In this document: positions 1 to 10,987 of the stretch, in pieces | How positions within the stretch are numbered: position 1 is the stretch's first letter | Layout: every line of letters starts with the position of its first letter | NCBI GenBank assembly: GCA_023853785.1 | Contig: JAJIRX010000111.1 | Location: 1 to 42,064 of the forward strand | Reading direction: 5' to 3' | Source of the DNA: Psilocybe azurescens | Lineage: Eukaryota; Basidiomycota; Agaricomycetes; Agaricales; Agrocybaceae | DNA length: 42,064 nt | Notes under the pieces: generated by a model | Told to the model about the DNA's origin: nothing | What the model saw: the letters and a program-made list of their open reading frames with translations, nothing else | The model's database searches: none | Made by a program: the position numbers and the translations under genes

Positions 1-1420
1 GCTGCCGGTATGGGTGATGAAGAATTGGAGGTTGGGACCGACAGCGAGAGCGTGCTGAGGTGGAGGTGCGGCTGCGGTATTGGTGATGAAAAACTCGAAG
101 TTGGGACCGACAGCGAGTGTGCGAGTGGTGGTGCAGCTGTCGGCATGGGTGATGAAGAATGGAGGTTGGGACCGACAGCGAGAGCGTGCGAGGTGCAGCT
201 GACTTAGGCGATGAAGAGTTTGAGATTGGGACTGATAGTGAGAGCGTGCAAGGAGGTGCGGCTGCCGGCTTTCATGAAGAAGTCGAAGTTGGGACCGACA
301 GCGAGAGTGCCACTTGGGGCGGAGGTGGCTGCCCAAAGATCTATTTCCAGTGAGCCAGGAGATATCGAAATTGGATCCGGCGTTGAAGACAGGCATTTTG
401 ACATTGGGACAGACGAGCATGTAGGAGGAGGTAAGATCACCAATGACCTCATCGAAGTAGGATCTAATGACAAGGCGGTGGCCGCTGTGACTGTCTTCAC
501 AGGGCCGCTGACCCTAAATACATTGATCTGCGGGCCAGACAGCAGCGACGATGGGGACTGGCAACCTTCCAACAGGTCTTCCAGCTCATTCGACGAGGAT
601 ATCAACATTTGTTTAGATCCCAGCATTGAGATCCAAATGAATGAGCCGCTGACCCTGAATACATTGATCTGTGGGCCAGACAGCAGCGACGATGGAGACT
701 GGCAACCTTCAAACAGGTCTTCCAGCTCACTCGACGAGGATATCAACATTTGTTTAGATCCCAACATTGAGATCCAAATGGATGGGCCACTGACCCTGAA
801 TACCTTGATCTGTGGGCCAGACAGCATCGAAGATAGGAACTGGCAACCTTCAAACAGCTCTTCTAGTGAATCCGGCGAGGATATCGACATTTGTTTAGGT
901 ACCGATGAGCTGGATGGCTTAGTGGAAATTGGGTCGGATGCCAGCATCGAGATAGAGTCGGATAATATGCTTGAAAATGGTAATTCTTTATTGAATAGGC
1001 ATTGAAAATATGTCAATAATGCAATCTTTTCAGCCAGTGAACCCCTGCCCCGTCCTGGCCCGGCCTCCGACACACTCAATGACATCGTCGAAATCGGATC
1101 GGACATCAGCTCAGAGATGCAGTTAGATACAAACAAAAACGGTAATACTCTTGAAGAATCTCTCCCAGTATATTCTTAATATTATCCTCCCAGCCAGTAA
1201 ACATTCGTCTCATGTTGGGCCCTCCGTGGCCTCCGGCAGCTTATACAACAGCCGCCGGAACTCACACAGATATCCTTGAGATTGGATCGGACGCCAGCAT
1301 AGAGATTGGGTCGGATACGAGTGAATCAGCGGACACGTCCCGGCCTCCGGCGCTCATGCAGACATCGTAGAAATAGAGTCGGACATCAGTCTAGAAGTTG
1401 GGACGGACACGAAATAGGTA
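1..1420 (+). CDS. acidic repeat-rich coding region, 5' end outside window
   Basis: The region reads as protein for most of its length, but the frame changes several times. Its hallmark is repeated acidic VGTDSES/IGSDxS motifs from base 10 to about 1410, with a three-copy 47-residue repeat in the middle. At least two intron-like breaks share one layout: an exon ending in G before gtaat, and a new exon starting CCAGT after an AG (about 979-1034 and 1141-1191). The next exon begins after gtgcgcag at 1449, so the block probably belongs to the gene that continues downstream. No catalytic domain, signal peptide or membrane segment is visible. The composition (Asp, Glu, Ser, Thr) suggests an intrinsically disordered acidic tail. 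The frame breaks at about 158 and 320 look like one-base losses. I do not recognise the family; linkage to the downstream oxygenase is inferred only from strand and splice phase. Confidence 0.45.
31..305 (+). repeat. short tandem repeat encoding GDEExEVGTDSES
   Basis: Five copies of a core (g[at]tgggac[ct]ga[ct]ag) start at about 31, 100, 165, 224 and 288, a spacing of 59-69 bases. Each encodes a variant of GDEExEVGTDSES. The third copy has lost one T (gaatgg instead of gaattgg), which shifts its frame. Confidence 0.8.
502..925 (+). repeat. 141-base tandem repeat, three copies (47 residues each)
   Basis: Units begin at about 502, 643 and 784, exactly 141 bases apart, and stay in one frame. 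Each reads from PLTLNTLICGPDS through a WQPSN and Ser-rich stretch to DEDINICLDP. The first two are nearly identical. The third is more diverged in its second half, where it runs into the general GTDE/IGSD repeat. An exact multiple of three with the frame kept implies selection or a recent expansion within coding sequence. Confidence 0.9.
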
Positions 1421-1448
1421 TTTATCCTTGTACTGGTCTTGTGCGCAG

Positions 1449-4163
1449 AAAATAATACTGCCTATCCAGCTAGTAAAAAACGCCGCGTTAGGAAGGCCGC
1501 CGCTACTCTGACATCGCACCTTTCAAATGCCTCCACGTCAAAATTTCTGTTGGAGCCATTAACAGGAGATCATAGCGATGATGACGTCGAGTATGTTGAA
1601 AGCATCCATGTTGATCGACGCCCGGGATACAAGCAACGAAAGGATACGAGGCCTCCGCCACCCCATCGCAAAAACAAGCGCTCCCAGCCGCCGCCTCGTC
1701 GTGGCAAGGCAACTGAAAGGTACGTTCCAGGTCAAAACATGTATGAAGGTGAAGTGGAGTTGTTTACATGGAATATTAATTGTAGTACTAGTGGAGATAA
1801 CGAGACAGACCCGTTCCTCCTGCAAGGACGTCCCGTGGTGGTGTGTACCTTAATGTTAGTACGACAAGATAAATCACATGGTTTTGATTAGAGCTTGAAC
1901 GGCCACCGCTTGAACATAAAAATCCCAGCTTCCATCAAATCGAAAATGACTCTAACGGTAGAATCCACTCTTCATTAAGTCTAATTAAGCTGATTTACTA
2001 CCAGATGGAATTCAATTTCAAAACGATTACAGTATATTTACTAAGGCTCTAACACCTGAATCCATTGGTATGTTGTCTCAACCAATAACTATGATTAATC
2101 CGACTCTCACTTCATAACTGCTTTAGAGCCTCGGATAAATGCTGTGGCCGACATGGTTGAAGACACTATAGATAAAGACAGAGCATATGTCGGGAGCACA
2201 TTATCGAAAACCTTCAGGCCCGATGCGGAAGCCCGTTTTGTGCATACAAGGCACGTCAATGTCAGGCGAGACCGCCGCCACCAAGGTCAAGCCGATACCC
2301 GGCTCCCGAATCTTGATCAAATAGGGATGCCTTCCGCTGTACAAGAGCCATATGTCTTTGTATGTGAAAGATTCAACTTTGTGGTAAAGACATTTACTCA
2401 AGATATTCTTTAGCATTACACCAGAGAACAACTTCAAGACATACATGAAAACGTGAGGGGCCGCCTTGGGCCTCCCATATGTAGACACTGCCTATGTGTT
2501 ACAAAACGCGGTATAATCAATTGCAAATGGAAACGGCACAGGTAGAGATTATGCAGAGGGCATTGGAAGAAGTTACAAAGGCGGCAGATATGCTCACACC
2601 TTGGCTTTAAATAATTACATTTCAGTTGAGGTATAGCTTGAACTTACGAGCGGTATCCGAATACACGAAGTGTTAAACTGCGGCGGCCGATGTTGGCCAA
2701 AATGTGATACAGGTCATGTGACTCGTCTGCCTAATTGATCAAGTTGAACTTTGCTTCTTAATTTAAACCATGAACATGAAACAAGTACAGCTCATTACAC
2801 CGCATTCGACCATTCTGCAACAGACTTCCTTTGAGTGAGGAGGAAGCCATAGCGCGTCTTAAACTACACTTAATGATGTCTCGCTTACGTACTGCAGTTC
2901 GGACTGTAATACAAGACCTACAAGCGCCGAAGATCAATTTGCACGAAATCTTACAGACGAACTTGTACGTGATATCAATTGTTATTCTCGCACGCTAATT
3001 TGAACTACAGGTCTTAATACTTGCACATATTGGTCACTGTGCACTTCATGGATATCGCGTATACCCCCTTACCTGTTGCGGGAATTCTCTGATGCATGGT
3101 TTGAGGAGTTAAAGAAAGGACCTAAGATTGATCCACTCAAAGTTGATTTTCCCGGATCCATCAATATGGAATTCAATGCCGACAGCGACCTCGCAATCCT
3201 TGGCATGACCAAAGAACATTCCTATTGGTGGCAAGGTCAGCCAACCGGTCAGGTGGGACCGATTGTGACGGTTGAAGTTATTGAGGGCATTTTGAAGCAT
3301 ACTACACTGAGGTATGAGCATGTCGGCTTGGCCGGTAAGAAATGGTTGAATCAAATAAATTTCCAGCACCTTCGAAGCCATGCGGCTGCTGGTGAAGATA
3401 CCAGTGATAGCATGCTCAAAGATGGTGTACCTGGAATGGCCGAGCGGCGTCCGAATCACACCACCACTGTGGTAGCGGAGCCCGGATGTCGAACTGTGAA
3501 CCGATTCGGGATGTGTTGAGACATGCCCACGATAAGCTTAATCAAGCCAGGTTTATAATGAATGAATATATTCAGAGCGGCGAGGATGCCAAAGAACAAT
3601 CTAGCCATGTCATTGGGGGATATGGGGCTGCTGTGGAACTCGCCGAGGAACTTGGAGAAGACTTCTACGCACTCCCGGACGCCGCTTTTCCAAAACACCA
3701 CCGCCTACTTTATCCAAAGGTGATTCCACCCGCACCAGATACACATCGCCCCAGAACCTATGTCTGTAATCGTCCAGGAGTATCCTTACCTTCTATAACG
3801 GGTTCAGTTATTCCGTCAACAGGAAGAGCGGCGGCGACGGCGGCAGCCATGGAACCTGTTGATGTTTCCATGGGAGACAACGTCCCGACGAAGATTCAAG
3901 TTCGTGATAGTGACCATAGTAGTGACACCACAACGTCTGTTCCGGAAGGGTTTACAGATCCTGAATGGTCAGACAGTCAAGATGGCAGCGATCAGGTAGA
4001 TATCGACATGCCTTTCAACGATAGTGCAGTCGACCAATCCATTGGTTTACCGCTTGGGTGTGCAGATACTGTACTTCAGGGTCCATCGGAAATGGAAGAA
4101 GTACATGTAACAAACTCGATCACTAGCGGGGAGGAAAAAGAGAGGCGTCGACTGCTTCCATAG
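1449..4163 (+). CDS. exon chain of unidentified protein, probably N-terminal/middle part of the Tet-like oxygenase gene
   Basis: Open blocks at about 1449-1840, 1892-1957, 2005-2067, 2127-2359, 2414-2610, 2840-2965, 3012-3485 and 3486-4163 are mostly separated by short GT-AG intervals. The first block carries a basic patch, SKKRRVRKAAA, that could be a nuclear localisation signal, then a Pro/Arg-rich stretch. Block 2127-2359 reads on cleanly (TIDKDRAYVGSTLSKTF) from the two short blocks before it. Block 2414-2610 looks like coiled coil, with one or two frame slips. The last block ends with an acidic Asp/Ser-rich tail (QDGSDQVDIDMPF). I recognise no domain. All blocks are on the strand of the dioxygenase at 4793-6137 and lie directly upstream, so one gene is the simplest reading, but the junction at 4164-4792 is not resolved. 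Confidence 0.45.
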
Positions 4164-4792
4164 CAAGGCCGGAGGCCGATGAGTAGTTTCAAGAGGCGAT
4201 AAAAATACATGTATGCAGTAGAAAAGGCAATAATCCAACAGCAGTTTGATTTAAATGAGGTAGTCACTATTATAATAATCGTCCCGGCATCCGACGCACT
4301 GCCATTGTATCAACCACGGCCTCTAAGAAGTCATAATCATGTTCTAATAGACAAAATATCGCTGGTCTGATTCTCACCCTCTTTCCAAACTAGTCTTTCA
4401 TTTCAATGATATTGCCGTGAATTAACCAACTTGGCTAGAAGGAGCCCAACTAAACCAACACTCTTTTCCTCATGTAAAAAGCAATGCAGCATGCAAGGAC
4501 GGGTGCCGGGACATTAAGCGGCATGCCGTAGGACGCGACCGAGTAATGCAATAAAGGTTCCTGGGTTGTGCTTCACATGTAAACCTGACTACTGACATAC
4601 AGTAATGTGGGTGCTGGGCAGTGAGGCCATTGAGCGGCGGCCACCTGTGTACACTCACCGTCCGTTTTTTCCGGCGCATTCAACGCCCGGATGGCGAGGC
4701 CGCACCGCAAGAAAAAATCGTTACGCGCGTGCTGAAGACATTCATGTGGGAGCATTCCCACGTGATGATTTGAGATATGCGAATGTAGAAGT

Positions 4793-6137
4793 TTGAACGC
4801 AAGGTTAAAATTTGCTATCATCATGCAAAACACTCCAGAACAAGCATCAGGCCTGACATGGGAAGTGGCGCTGTACATTATTCGGAAGTTTGACCTAGCA
4901 GTAGCCCGCTCTGCAGAATACTGTCCCTTTCCTGCAAATTGGGACTTGGAATTTCTGCATGAAGTCAATCTAGCCGTGGAAGTCCTCATTACGGCAACTC
5001 GAAACAAAAGTGTGTCCCCAATATATACATATAGTTGTTACAAGTTCAATATAATTGCAGGGAACACAAGTTGGGGGGTAGAAGACTATGTTAAGCAAAT
5101 GACAACAAACTGCACAGGACGCAATTCTCTTGTGGAAAAGAAGTTGAAGAAGAATTTTCCTCCATTGTTCTCTCCGAGTCACTACACGGCCGATCCCTGC
5201 GTCATAGCGGATAAGGACGATAAATGTCTGTTTTGGTATTTGCCAGGAATTTTAACTGATAAGCGGAGGGTGAGTAAACAGGCCGCCGCCGCCTGATCAT
5301 GTCGCTGACCGGCGCCCACTTTACTGTATGTCTGTAGAATCAGGTGTGGGAAGACATGCAACACTTGTCCAAAATCCTTGTTGTAAACAAAGGATCCAAA
5401 AGTTGGAGAACATCACCTCGGCATTACAATGACAAGGAAGGCTGGTTGCAGCCTGGAGAAGCGAACCTTTCTCCAGCCTGGTTCCAACAGGGTCATGAGG
5501 TCGGTCGCCGAATGACGTTATATTCTCAATACATAATGCTATTGCACAGAAAACAAATCATTTGGAGGTTTCAAGGAACCTTAGAAATGATGATACAATT
5601 ATCTGGCTGGAAAGAATAATTAAATTTCAGGCAATCATTGGTGGGATTCTCAGAATCATTCAACCTTATCTATTTATCGTTGGTATCAACGCCCTTCGGA
5701 CTTGGCGCTTCAAGTGGGAGGAGATTGGTCACAGTGACTACATTCAGCGAATACTTCAAGTTTGGGGACGCCGTTCAACGTTATAAGTGTCATAAGTAAT
5801 CGCGACACACCATTTCACCGGGATAACGGATCCGACCATCGTTGGTTCGACATCCTTTCTGCTCTGGGAAATTATCAAAATGGAGTGTTTGAAATCCCAG
5901 GAATAGGCTTACAAGTGAGGTATGACCCAGGGACCATTATTGCTTTACTCGGACGCGTCCTACGACATGGCGCTAAATGCCCCGGGCGACCGTGCTTGCG
6001 TTGCATTTTATATGAGGAAAAGCGTGCTGGGTTATTTGGGTTCATTTCAACCAAGTTGGTCGATTCACGGTGATATCATTGAGGATAAAACCATAGTTTG
6101 GGAAGAGGGTGAAAAATATTTATGGTCTGGTTTATAG
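4793..6137 (+). CDS. Tet-like 2OG-Fe(II) dioxygenase domain (TET/JBP family), two frameshifts
   Basis: Exons are about 4793-5269 (with a possible intron near 5012-5060), 5338-5499 and 5550-6137. Landmarks fit the basidiomycete Tet-like 2OG-Fe(II) oxygenase: LFWYLPGIL, then SPAWFQQGHE, then ISNRDTPFHRDNG with the iron-binding HxD (His 5816-5818, Asp 5822-5824), WFDILSALGNY, the PGIG and YDPGT turns, LRHGA with the distal His (5966-5968), and DRACVAFYMR, whose Arg would hold 2-oxoglutarate. The family oxidises 5-methylcytosine and is expanded in basidiomycetes alongside KDZ transposons; no KDZ transposase is seen here. Frame breaks: one G missing in the G run at 5764-5767 and one extra base near 5981-5986. 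Domain order is intact across both, so either recent decay or sequence error is possible. The start is not determined, because the real N-terminus probably lies upstream. Confidence 0.85.
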
Positions 6138-8454
6138 AACAAGTGGTTTCTGTCTTTAATTTAACAATTTGGGGGCCTGATATCGACATAATGGACATAT
6201 TGCGGACGCCGGAGGAAACATAATTATGAAACCCCAATTTTGATTGAGTGGCCGCCGCAAACTGCGATGGTTATCCTTAATACACTGTGAGACTCAGTGA
6301 GGTATATAGAGGAATAATGGATTTCAGAATAAGTCATATCAGAACAAATACTGATGTACGTTATGCAGTCCCGGCGCTCTAAAGCGAAGTCTCTGGGAGG
6401 TAAGGCCATCAAACGCACTACTGGGACGCACAAATTGAAAGAGACATTATACTTTTCATGTTGTTGTTAGCTTGTCGACATTTTCAATACCTGAACTATT
6501 GTGCCGGTGTCCGGCGAAGACATGATATGAGTTCTCAATTTGCAGATCGGGAACCGACTTCAAAATATCTGAACACTGCTCGCCTGTACATCTTTCGTGA
6601 GCCCGCAAAACAATAAGTCGTTCATATTAGCGATAGAGAAGATGTTTTCAAAGAGGACGATCTGTAAAGCTGATTAGGAGGAGAGTCGGGAGCCGGCCAT
6701 TCGTCCTGTCTTAGTCAGCGTGCATGTATCGCTTCCAATAAACGGGCGTCCGTCGATCCCAAACTGCCACAGGTACAAACATCCAAATTACATGCATCAT
6801 AAATCACGCCCACGTTTAACGTCATTGGCGTCCACAACTTCAACGCTTAACTTCCCTTCACTCTATTATACTTTATGCGGTCTCCGCGTTGGTCCCCCGC
6901 GTTGGTCTTCGCCGGGTCGTCTGGACAGTGAATGCGCAAGTGTGTGCACTGCTGCCCCTCTTCATCAGCATTTATAGAACTCTTCATTGGCATGTCATTG
7001 TGATCGCCATCGTGGCCATAGCTGTAGTTTGTAGATGAGCTAGTATAATGCCATGTACGATATCAAGAACAAGAATGAGGACAGGAATGAGAATGGGAAT
7101 GAGGTTGCAAATGGGATTGTGATTGTGATTCATCAAGTTGCACATTATGTAGAAGGCATAGAATATACATGGAGAGCTGCGGCGGCGGTCCCGTCGCGTT
7201 GTTATGCGCTCCACTTTATTTGGGAATAATTTTGGAACTATTTCATATTGAGATTCACCCATGTATACTAAAATATGAGCAACAGACGCCGGGCAGACAT
7301 AGTAGACAACGACAATGACGGCGCCCGACATATTCCCGAACTGGATGGCTCTCGTTTCCCGAAAGTTACGGCAGCCTATGGTGTAATCTAAATTTCTGTG
7401 GCAACCGCTTTCTGTTCCATCCTAATTCCCAGATTCTGGATTTCACCTCGCGGCACCGATGGCAAATAATTGAAAACCCTACGGAGCCCACCACACAAAT
7501 TTCTGGGTCATCCATCACCATACCCACACCGGCTGCCGATATTCAATTTATGACTGTCTTCCGGCATCCGCTGAACATAAAACCGGTTGCTAATTTACAG
7601 TTCCAGTGGCGGCGACTAATGATCAATTCAAGCAGCTCCCCGGTTGCCAATCTTAATTTTGGAGACCAGAACGGCTCCATTATATATATACAGGTTATGG
7701 AGCCGGCTAGGGCGAGGCAGTAAATAGAAGGCGGGACGGCAGCCGCTCAATATTTACATACCAGCGGCACCCGTGGTGCTTCAGATGAAGCCCGGTGAGC
7801 AAGTCAATGCGGCCCCGATTCCATCCAATCTCATTCAAATTTCAATTGATTTGCCAAGTGAGCTGCATAACAAATATGTATTGGATATGTAGAGCATTTT
7901 AAGATATGCGGAAGCCGTACTGCACTTCAACACCTCGTGGCAGAGGCCGTACTAGAAACTGCATAAATTGAGGAACCATTTTACCATCTGTTTTACTGCA
8001 ATCTCTCAAACGAGCATTCATGCTAGACAAATGACGAGTACGAATTCTGTTTTATATTTTATTTACCTCAATCGGACCTCCGCCCCTTCCCCCTGCCAAT
8101 TCTCCCCACAATTCATCCTAAATTGGTATACCAGGGATGGTAAAAAGTGTCCAGAATGGGATGAAAGTACCCAACAGAAAGTGCATTAGAATGACGGGAG
8201 CCGACGCCAGATTTGCTGAAAACCAGCTGCCGAAATCAAAATCGCCCCCGCAGGGGCGCGAGGGTGTGCTAGGGTGCAGTGTACCAGGGGTGGTGTCCAC
8301 TTGACACCGTACCTCACACGACATTGTTGGGCCCTCGCTTGACACCGTGACGAGCACTACATAATTGCCTTTTCGCCGAGTCTCTTTCGGGCCGTGTGAC
8401 ACATCACATCATAATTAATTCAAATTCCGTGTGGTACGTAATTAGATCACTGTC
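6138..8454. other. gene-poor interval after the oxygenase
   Basis: No open frame here has a recognisable family or convincing exon structure. It contains scattered GC-rich islets of GCC/GGC/CCGG in AT-richer sequence, a degenerate hexamer tract at about 7060-7132, and a duplicated cttgacaccgt at about 8299 and 8338. Most likely decayed coding or repeat sequence. Confidence 0.5.
7060..7132. repeat. degenerate hexanucleotide tract (gaatgn/gattgt)
   Basis: About eleven imperfect six-base units of the form gaatga, gaatgg and gattgt run in tandem. They explain the Ile/Leu/Asn-rich open frame on the opposite strand. Confidence 0.6.
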
Positions 8455-9320
8455 CCATGTGATCATGTTGGCTGGACTATAAAGACCTGCTACAGAACCG
8501 ACGACGCACTAACGGGGGGAAGGTCAGAAGTTAGATAAAAAACCAAAAGAAATGAATATATGCGCACAATCTTGCCGTATCCGCGGGATTTCATGAGCTC
8601 ATACATGGTGAGAACGGAGGTGACAGTGCCAGAAACGTTCACGTTGATCATATCCGATGTTACATCCTATTTTACGGTAACGTAAGCGCATATATTGAGT
8701 AAAACAACACTGAAGCAAATGCGTACCAATCCCCAAGCACTTGAGTCTTTAAGATGGTTCGAAATGCCACTGACTTCATACAGATGGGTAATGGGTCCAT
8801 ATTGCTTGTCAAGGGCACGAACGCTATCCCCAGCTGCTTCTTGGTTGCCGTTAGGTCAATCTCAGCGCATTGAATGATGGCAGCGGTGTCCCCAAGCTCA
8901 ATTACAGCTTTCCTAATCGACTCTGAATGCATATATTAGGAAACGCTTGCGCATACATTTGGGTAAATCCATACCGATTGATTTAGAAGCGGCAATGATG
9001 ATGGTATCCGGATCGTTGGCGTATTGCTTCAAGACGTTGAACCCAATACCTCTGGAGGCTCCGACAATCAGTACGACTTTGTTCTTGTCGGCCAAGGACG
9101 CTGGACCGGGCGCCTGAAGGTACTTGCGCGGTGCCAACATACGCATGATAGAAATAGGAAGTATAATGGCAAATGTGAAAAAGAGTGAAGCGGAAGCCGT
9201 CACAACGGTAGCGAGCGAGATAAGAATATTTTGAACAGTGTATCCGAGAGTGGGGATTTGGCGTGGGTTAAAGAGATTATTGTTAACCTCAGGAGTTTCT
9301 ATGCTCGCCTTGGATGACAT
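8455..9320 (-). pseudogene. short-chain dehydrogenase/reductase, truncated before the catalytic Tyr
   Basis: Exons on the minus strand: 9320-8975, 8922-8727, 8666-8568 and 8508 to about 8455, with introns of 52, 60 and 59 bases. The protein starts at the ATG ending at 9320, has a hydrophobic N-terminal segment (about residues 35-60), then the NAD(P)-binding Rossmann motif LIVGASRGIG. Exon 2 reads KSIESIRKAVIELGD, then must shift one base near 8837-8842 (AAGGAA to AAGAA) to continue as YGPITHLYEVSGISNH. Exons 3 and 4 give NVNVSGTVTSVL and VVGSVAGLYSPANMIT, typical of the beta-strands before the active site. Homology stops right there, so the YxxxK catalytic pair and the C-terminal third are absent. 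A membrane-anchored oxidoreductase is likely; the substrate cannot be read. The truncation, unlike the frameshift, cannot be a one-base error. Confidence 0.85.
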
Positions 9321-9358
9321 ATTTGATGCGGATTGTGGGGATACTCGCTTAGGTTGGA

Positions 9359-9394
9359 GGCGGCGCTATGAAAGGCGGCGCTATGAAAGGCGGT
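9359..9394. repeat. 15-base tandem repeat ggcggcgctatgaaa
   Basis: Two full copies and part of a third lie immediately upstream of the SDR start, in its probable promoter. Confidence 0.8.
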
Positions 9395-9416
9395 GTTTTG
9401 GATGCTCTTGGTAACA

Positions 9417-9743
9417 ATGATGGAGAGGGGAACAAAGGACGTTGAGGATCGTTTGAAATTTATGACCTGGCTTTTGAAGGACTTGTGGTATGATCGAATT
9501 GGCGAAGATGTGACATCATCAACACTGGCCTGCAACACTGGTGATCTAAGTGAAAGCAAACTTCTCCTAAATCCAAGGATTGGATATACAGCAAAGTGGG
9601 GACGTGTAGAGACTCTAAAGGCGGTTGCTGCATATAATGATCTTCTCGTGAAAGGCGGTATGCGCATACAAGGACCGGCGTACATGGTCTTGCCTGAAAT
9701 CGCTCCGTATACGAGGGTGGCGAGAGATCGCGGAAAATGGTAG
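9417..9743 (+). CDS. hypothetical short open frame
   Basis: This frame of 108 codons starts at ATG 9417, about 100 bases from the divergently oriented SDR start. The protein is polar and amphipathic (RLKFMTWLLKDLWYDR near the start) without signal peptide or known motif. The opposite strand is also open over most of the interval, so this may be chance. No splice sites or neighbours support it. Confidence 0.2.
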   Translation: MMERGTKDVEDRLKFMTWLLKDLWYDRIGEDVTSSTLACNTGDLSESKLLLNPRIGYTAKWGRVETLKAVAAYNDLLVKGGMRIQGPAYMVLPEIAPYTRVARDRGKW

Positions 9744-10908
9744 TTTCAGAGAACAGTTGACCGATCTCTGGAAAGCTGATCGTTTGTTTGGCATGGAAGC
9801 TGCCATCCACTGGTTCAAGTTCGCATTCATGGGTGAAAACCGCAAATACACATACTTCGATTAGAGAGGTAAAGCGGAATGAAAAGCTAATTCACTTGAA
9901 ATTCGATTCTCTAGTTGAATCAAAATTCCACCAACACTCCCCATATCATTGCAGATATATACCGATTATATGCGTATAGATTAATACAGCTATTTTATCT
10001 GCAAAATTACGATGATTTATCAGCATCATATTCATTACGAGTGTGAACGGTGACCCGGGTATGCAAACTGTGGGCCGGAGACAGAAGAAGACCTCAAAAA
10101 ACAACAAAACGTGGATCTGCCAAGTCAAAAACATGAAAAAAGAGTTGAGTTTCAGCGACTAATTGTGGGCCTGACCGAATTTGGACCGAATGCCAATAGA
10201 GTCTGACGGGAGTGATTACCAACATGGTCCATCTCCTTCCATTTTTGGACACCGTTTCACCCCGCCAAAGTGATGGAAGATCGCATGAGTGGCGGAACCT
10301 CATCCGTGACTATTCTTAACTGGTTTACATTGTCCACCTTTCCGCACCTCTCGCAGCCGCTGAGTGAATAAGACCGTTAATCCACGCTGCACATATTCTC
10401 TCCAAGTGTGATTGCTATTTTTACTGAGGAGCCGCCATCACTATTCGGGGATCTCGAAGGGGAAAGAGATACAAGACTTGACCATCTAATGTTGATTTAC
10501 GAACGTTGTATGGTTCATTCAACTGTTGTAAATACAGTCTGAAGAAAAATTGCGGACTCAGATTAAGACGCTAATATAGATATTCACTCTATGATTCCTA
10601 TAACTGAAATCCATGATAGCGAAAGAAACCTTTCACCAAGATTCGGGAATAATATTTCTTTTATTGGCGCTAATCTATGTGGGGTGGGTAGCTCCTTATA
10701 GCAATAATTGTGTATGGGCATTCGCGGAGACAGCAGGACGCCCGAGTTGTCCATTACGCGTCACGGCGCGCTCGTGTTAGTGGATTCGAAAGACTGAATA
10801 CATGAGTAGTCATTGGAGATACCAATCCACGTAAGAATATTTGGACCGCTATGGAGTTAAAGAATAAATTACCAAATATTTGGATTATTCTTGCAGGAGG
10901 CACCCAGG
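9744..10908. other. intergenic, no gene recognised
   Basis: AT-rich sequence without a convincing coding frame. Its last part is the promoter of the secreted protein at 10988. Confidence 0.5.
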
Positions 10909-10916
10909 TATAAAAG
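10909..10916 (+). promoter_or_regulatory. TATA box (tataaaag)
   Basis: A perfect TATA element lies 72 bases before the ATG of the small secreted protein gene. Together with the short pyrimidine/CA-rich leader it suggests a strongly regulated promoter. Confidence 0.7.
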
Positions 10917-10987
10917 CCCTCGAGAATCACCTTTACTTCCCATCTTCCAAGCAACACAAAGCCTGACAAGAAACTACAACAGCTATA

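Noticed and set aside
204..1136. 310-codon minus-strand open frame
   Set aside because: It is antisense to the tandem repeats; the repeat units keep both strands open. The plus strand has the coherent acidic repeats and splice signals.
8118..8402. Minus-strand frame downstream of the truncated SDR as its C-terminus
   Set aside because: It has no YxxxK or other SDR motif and does not continue the fold.
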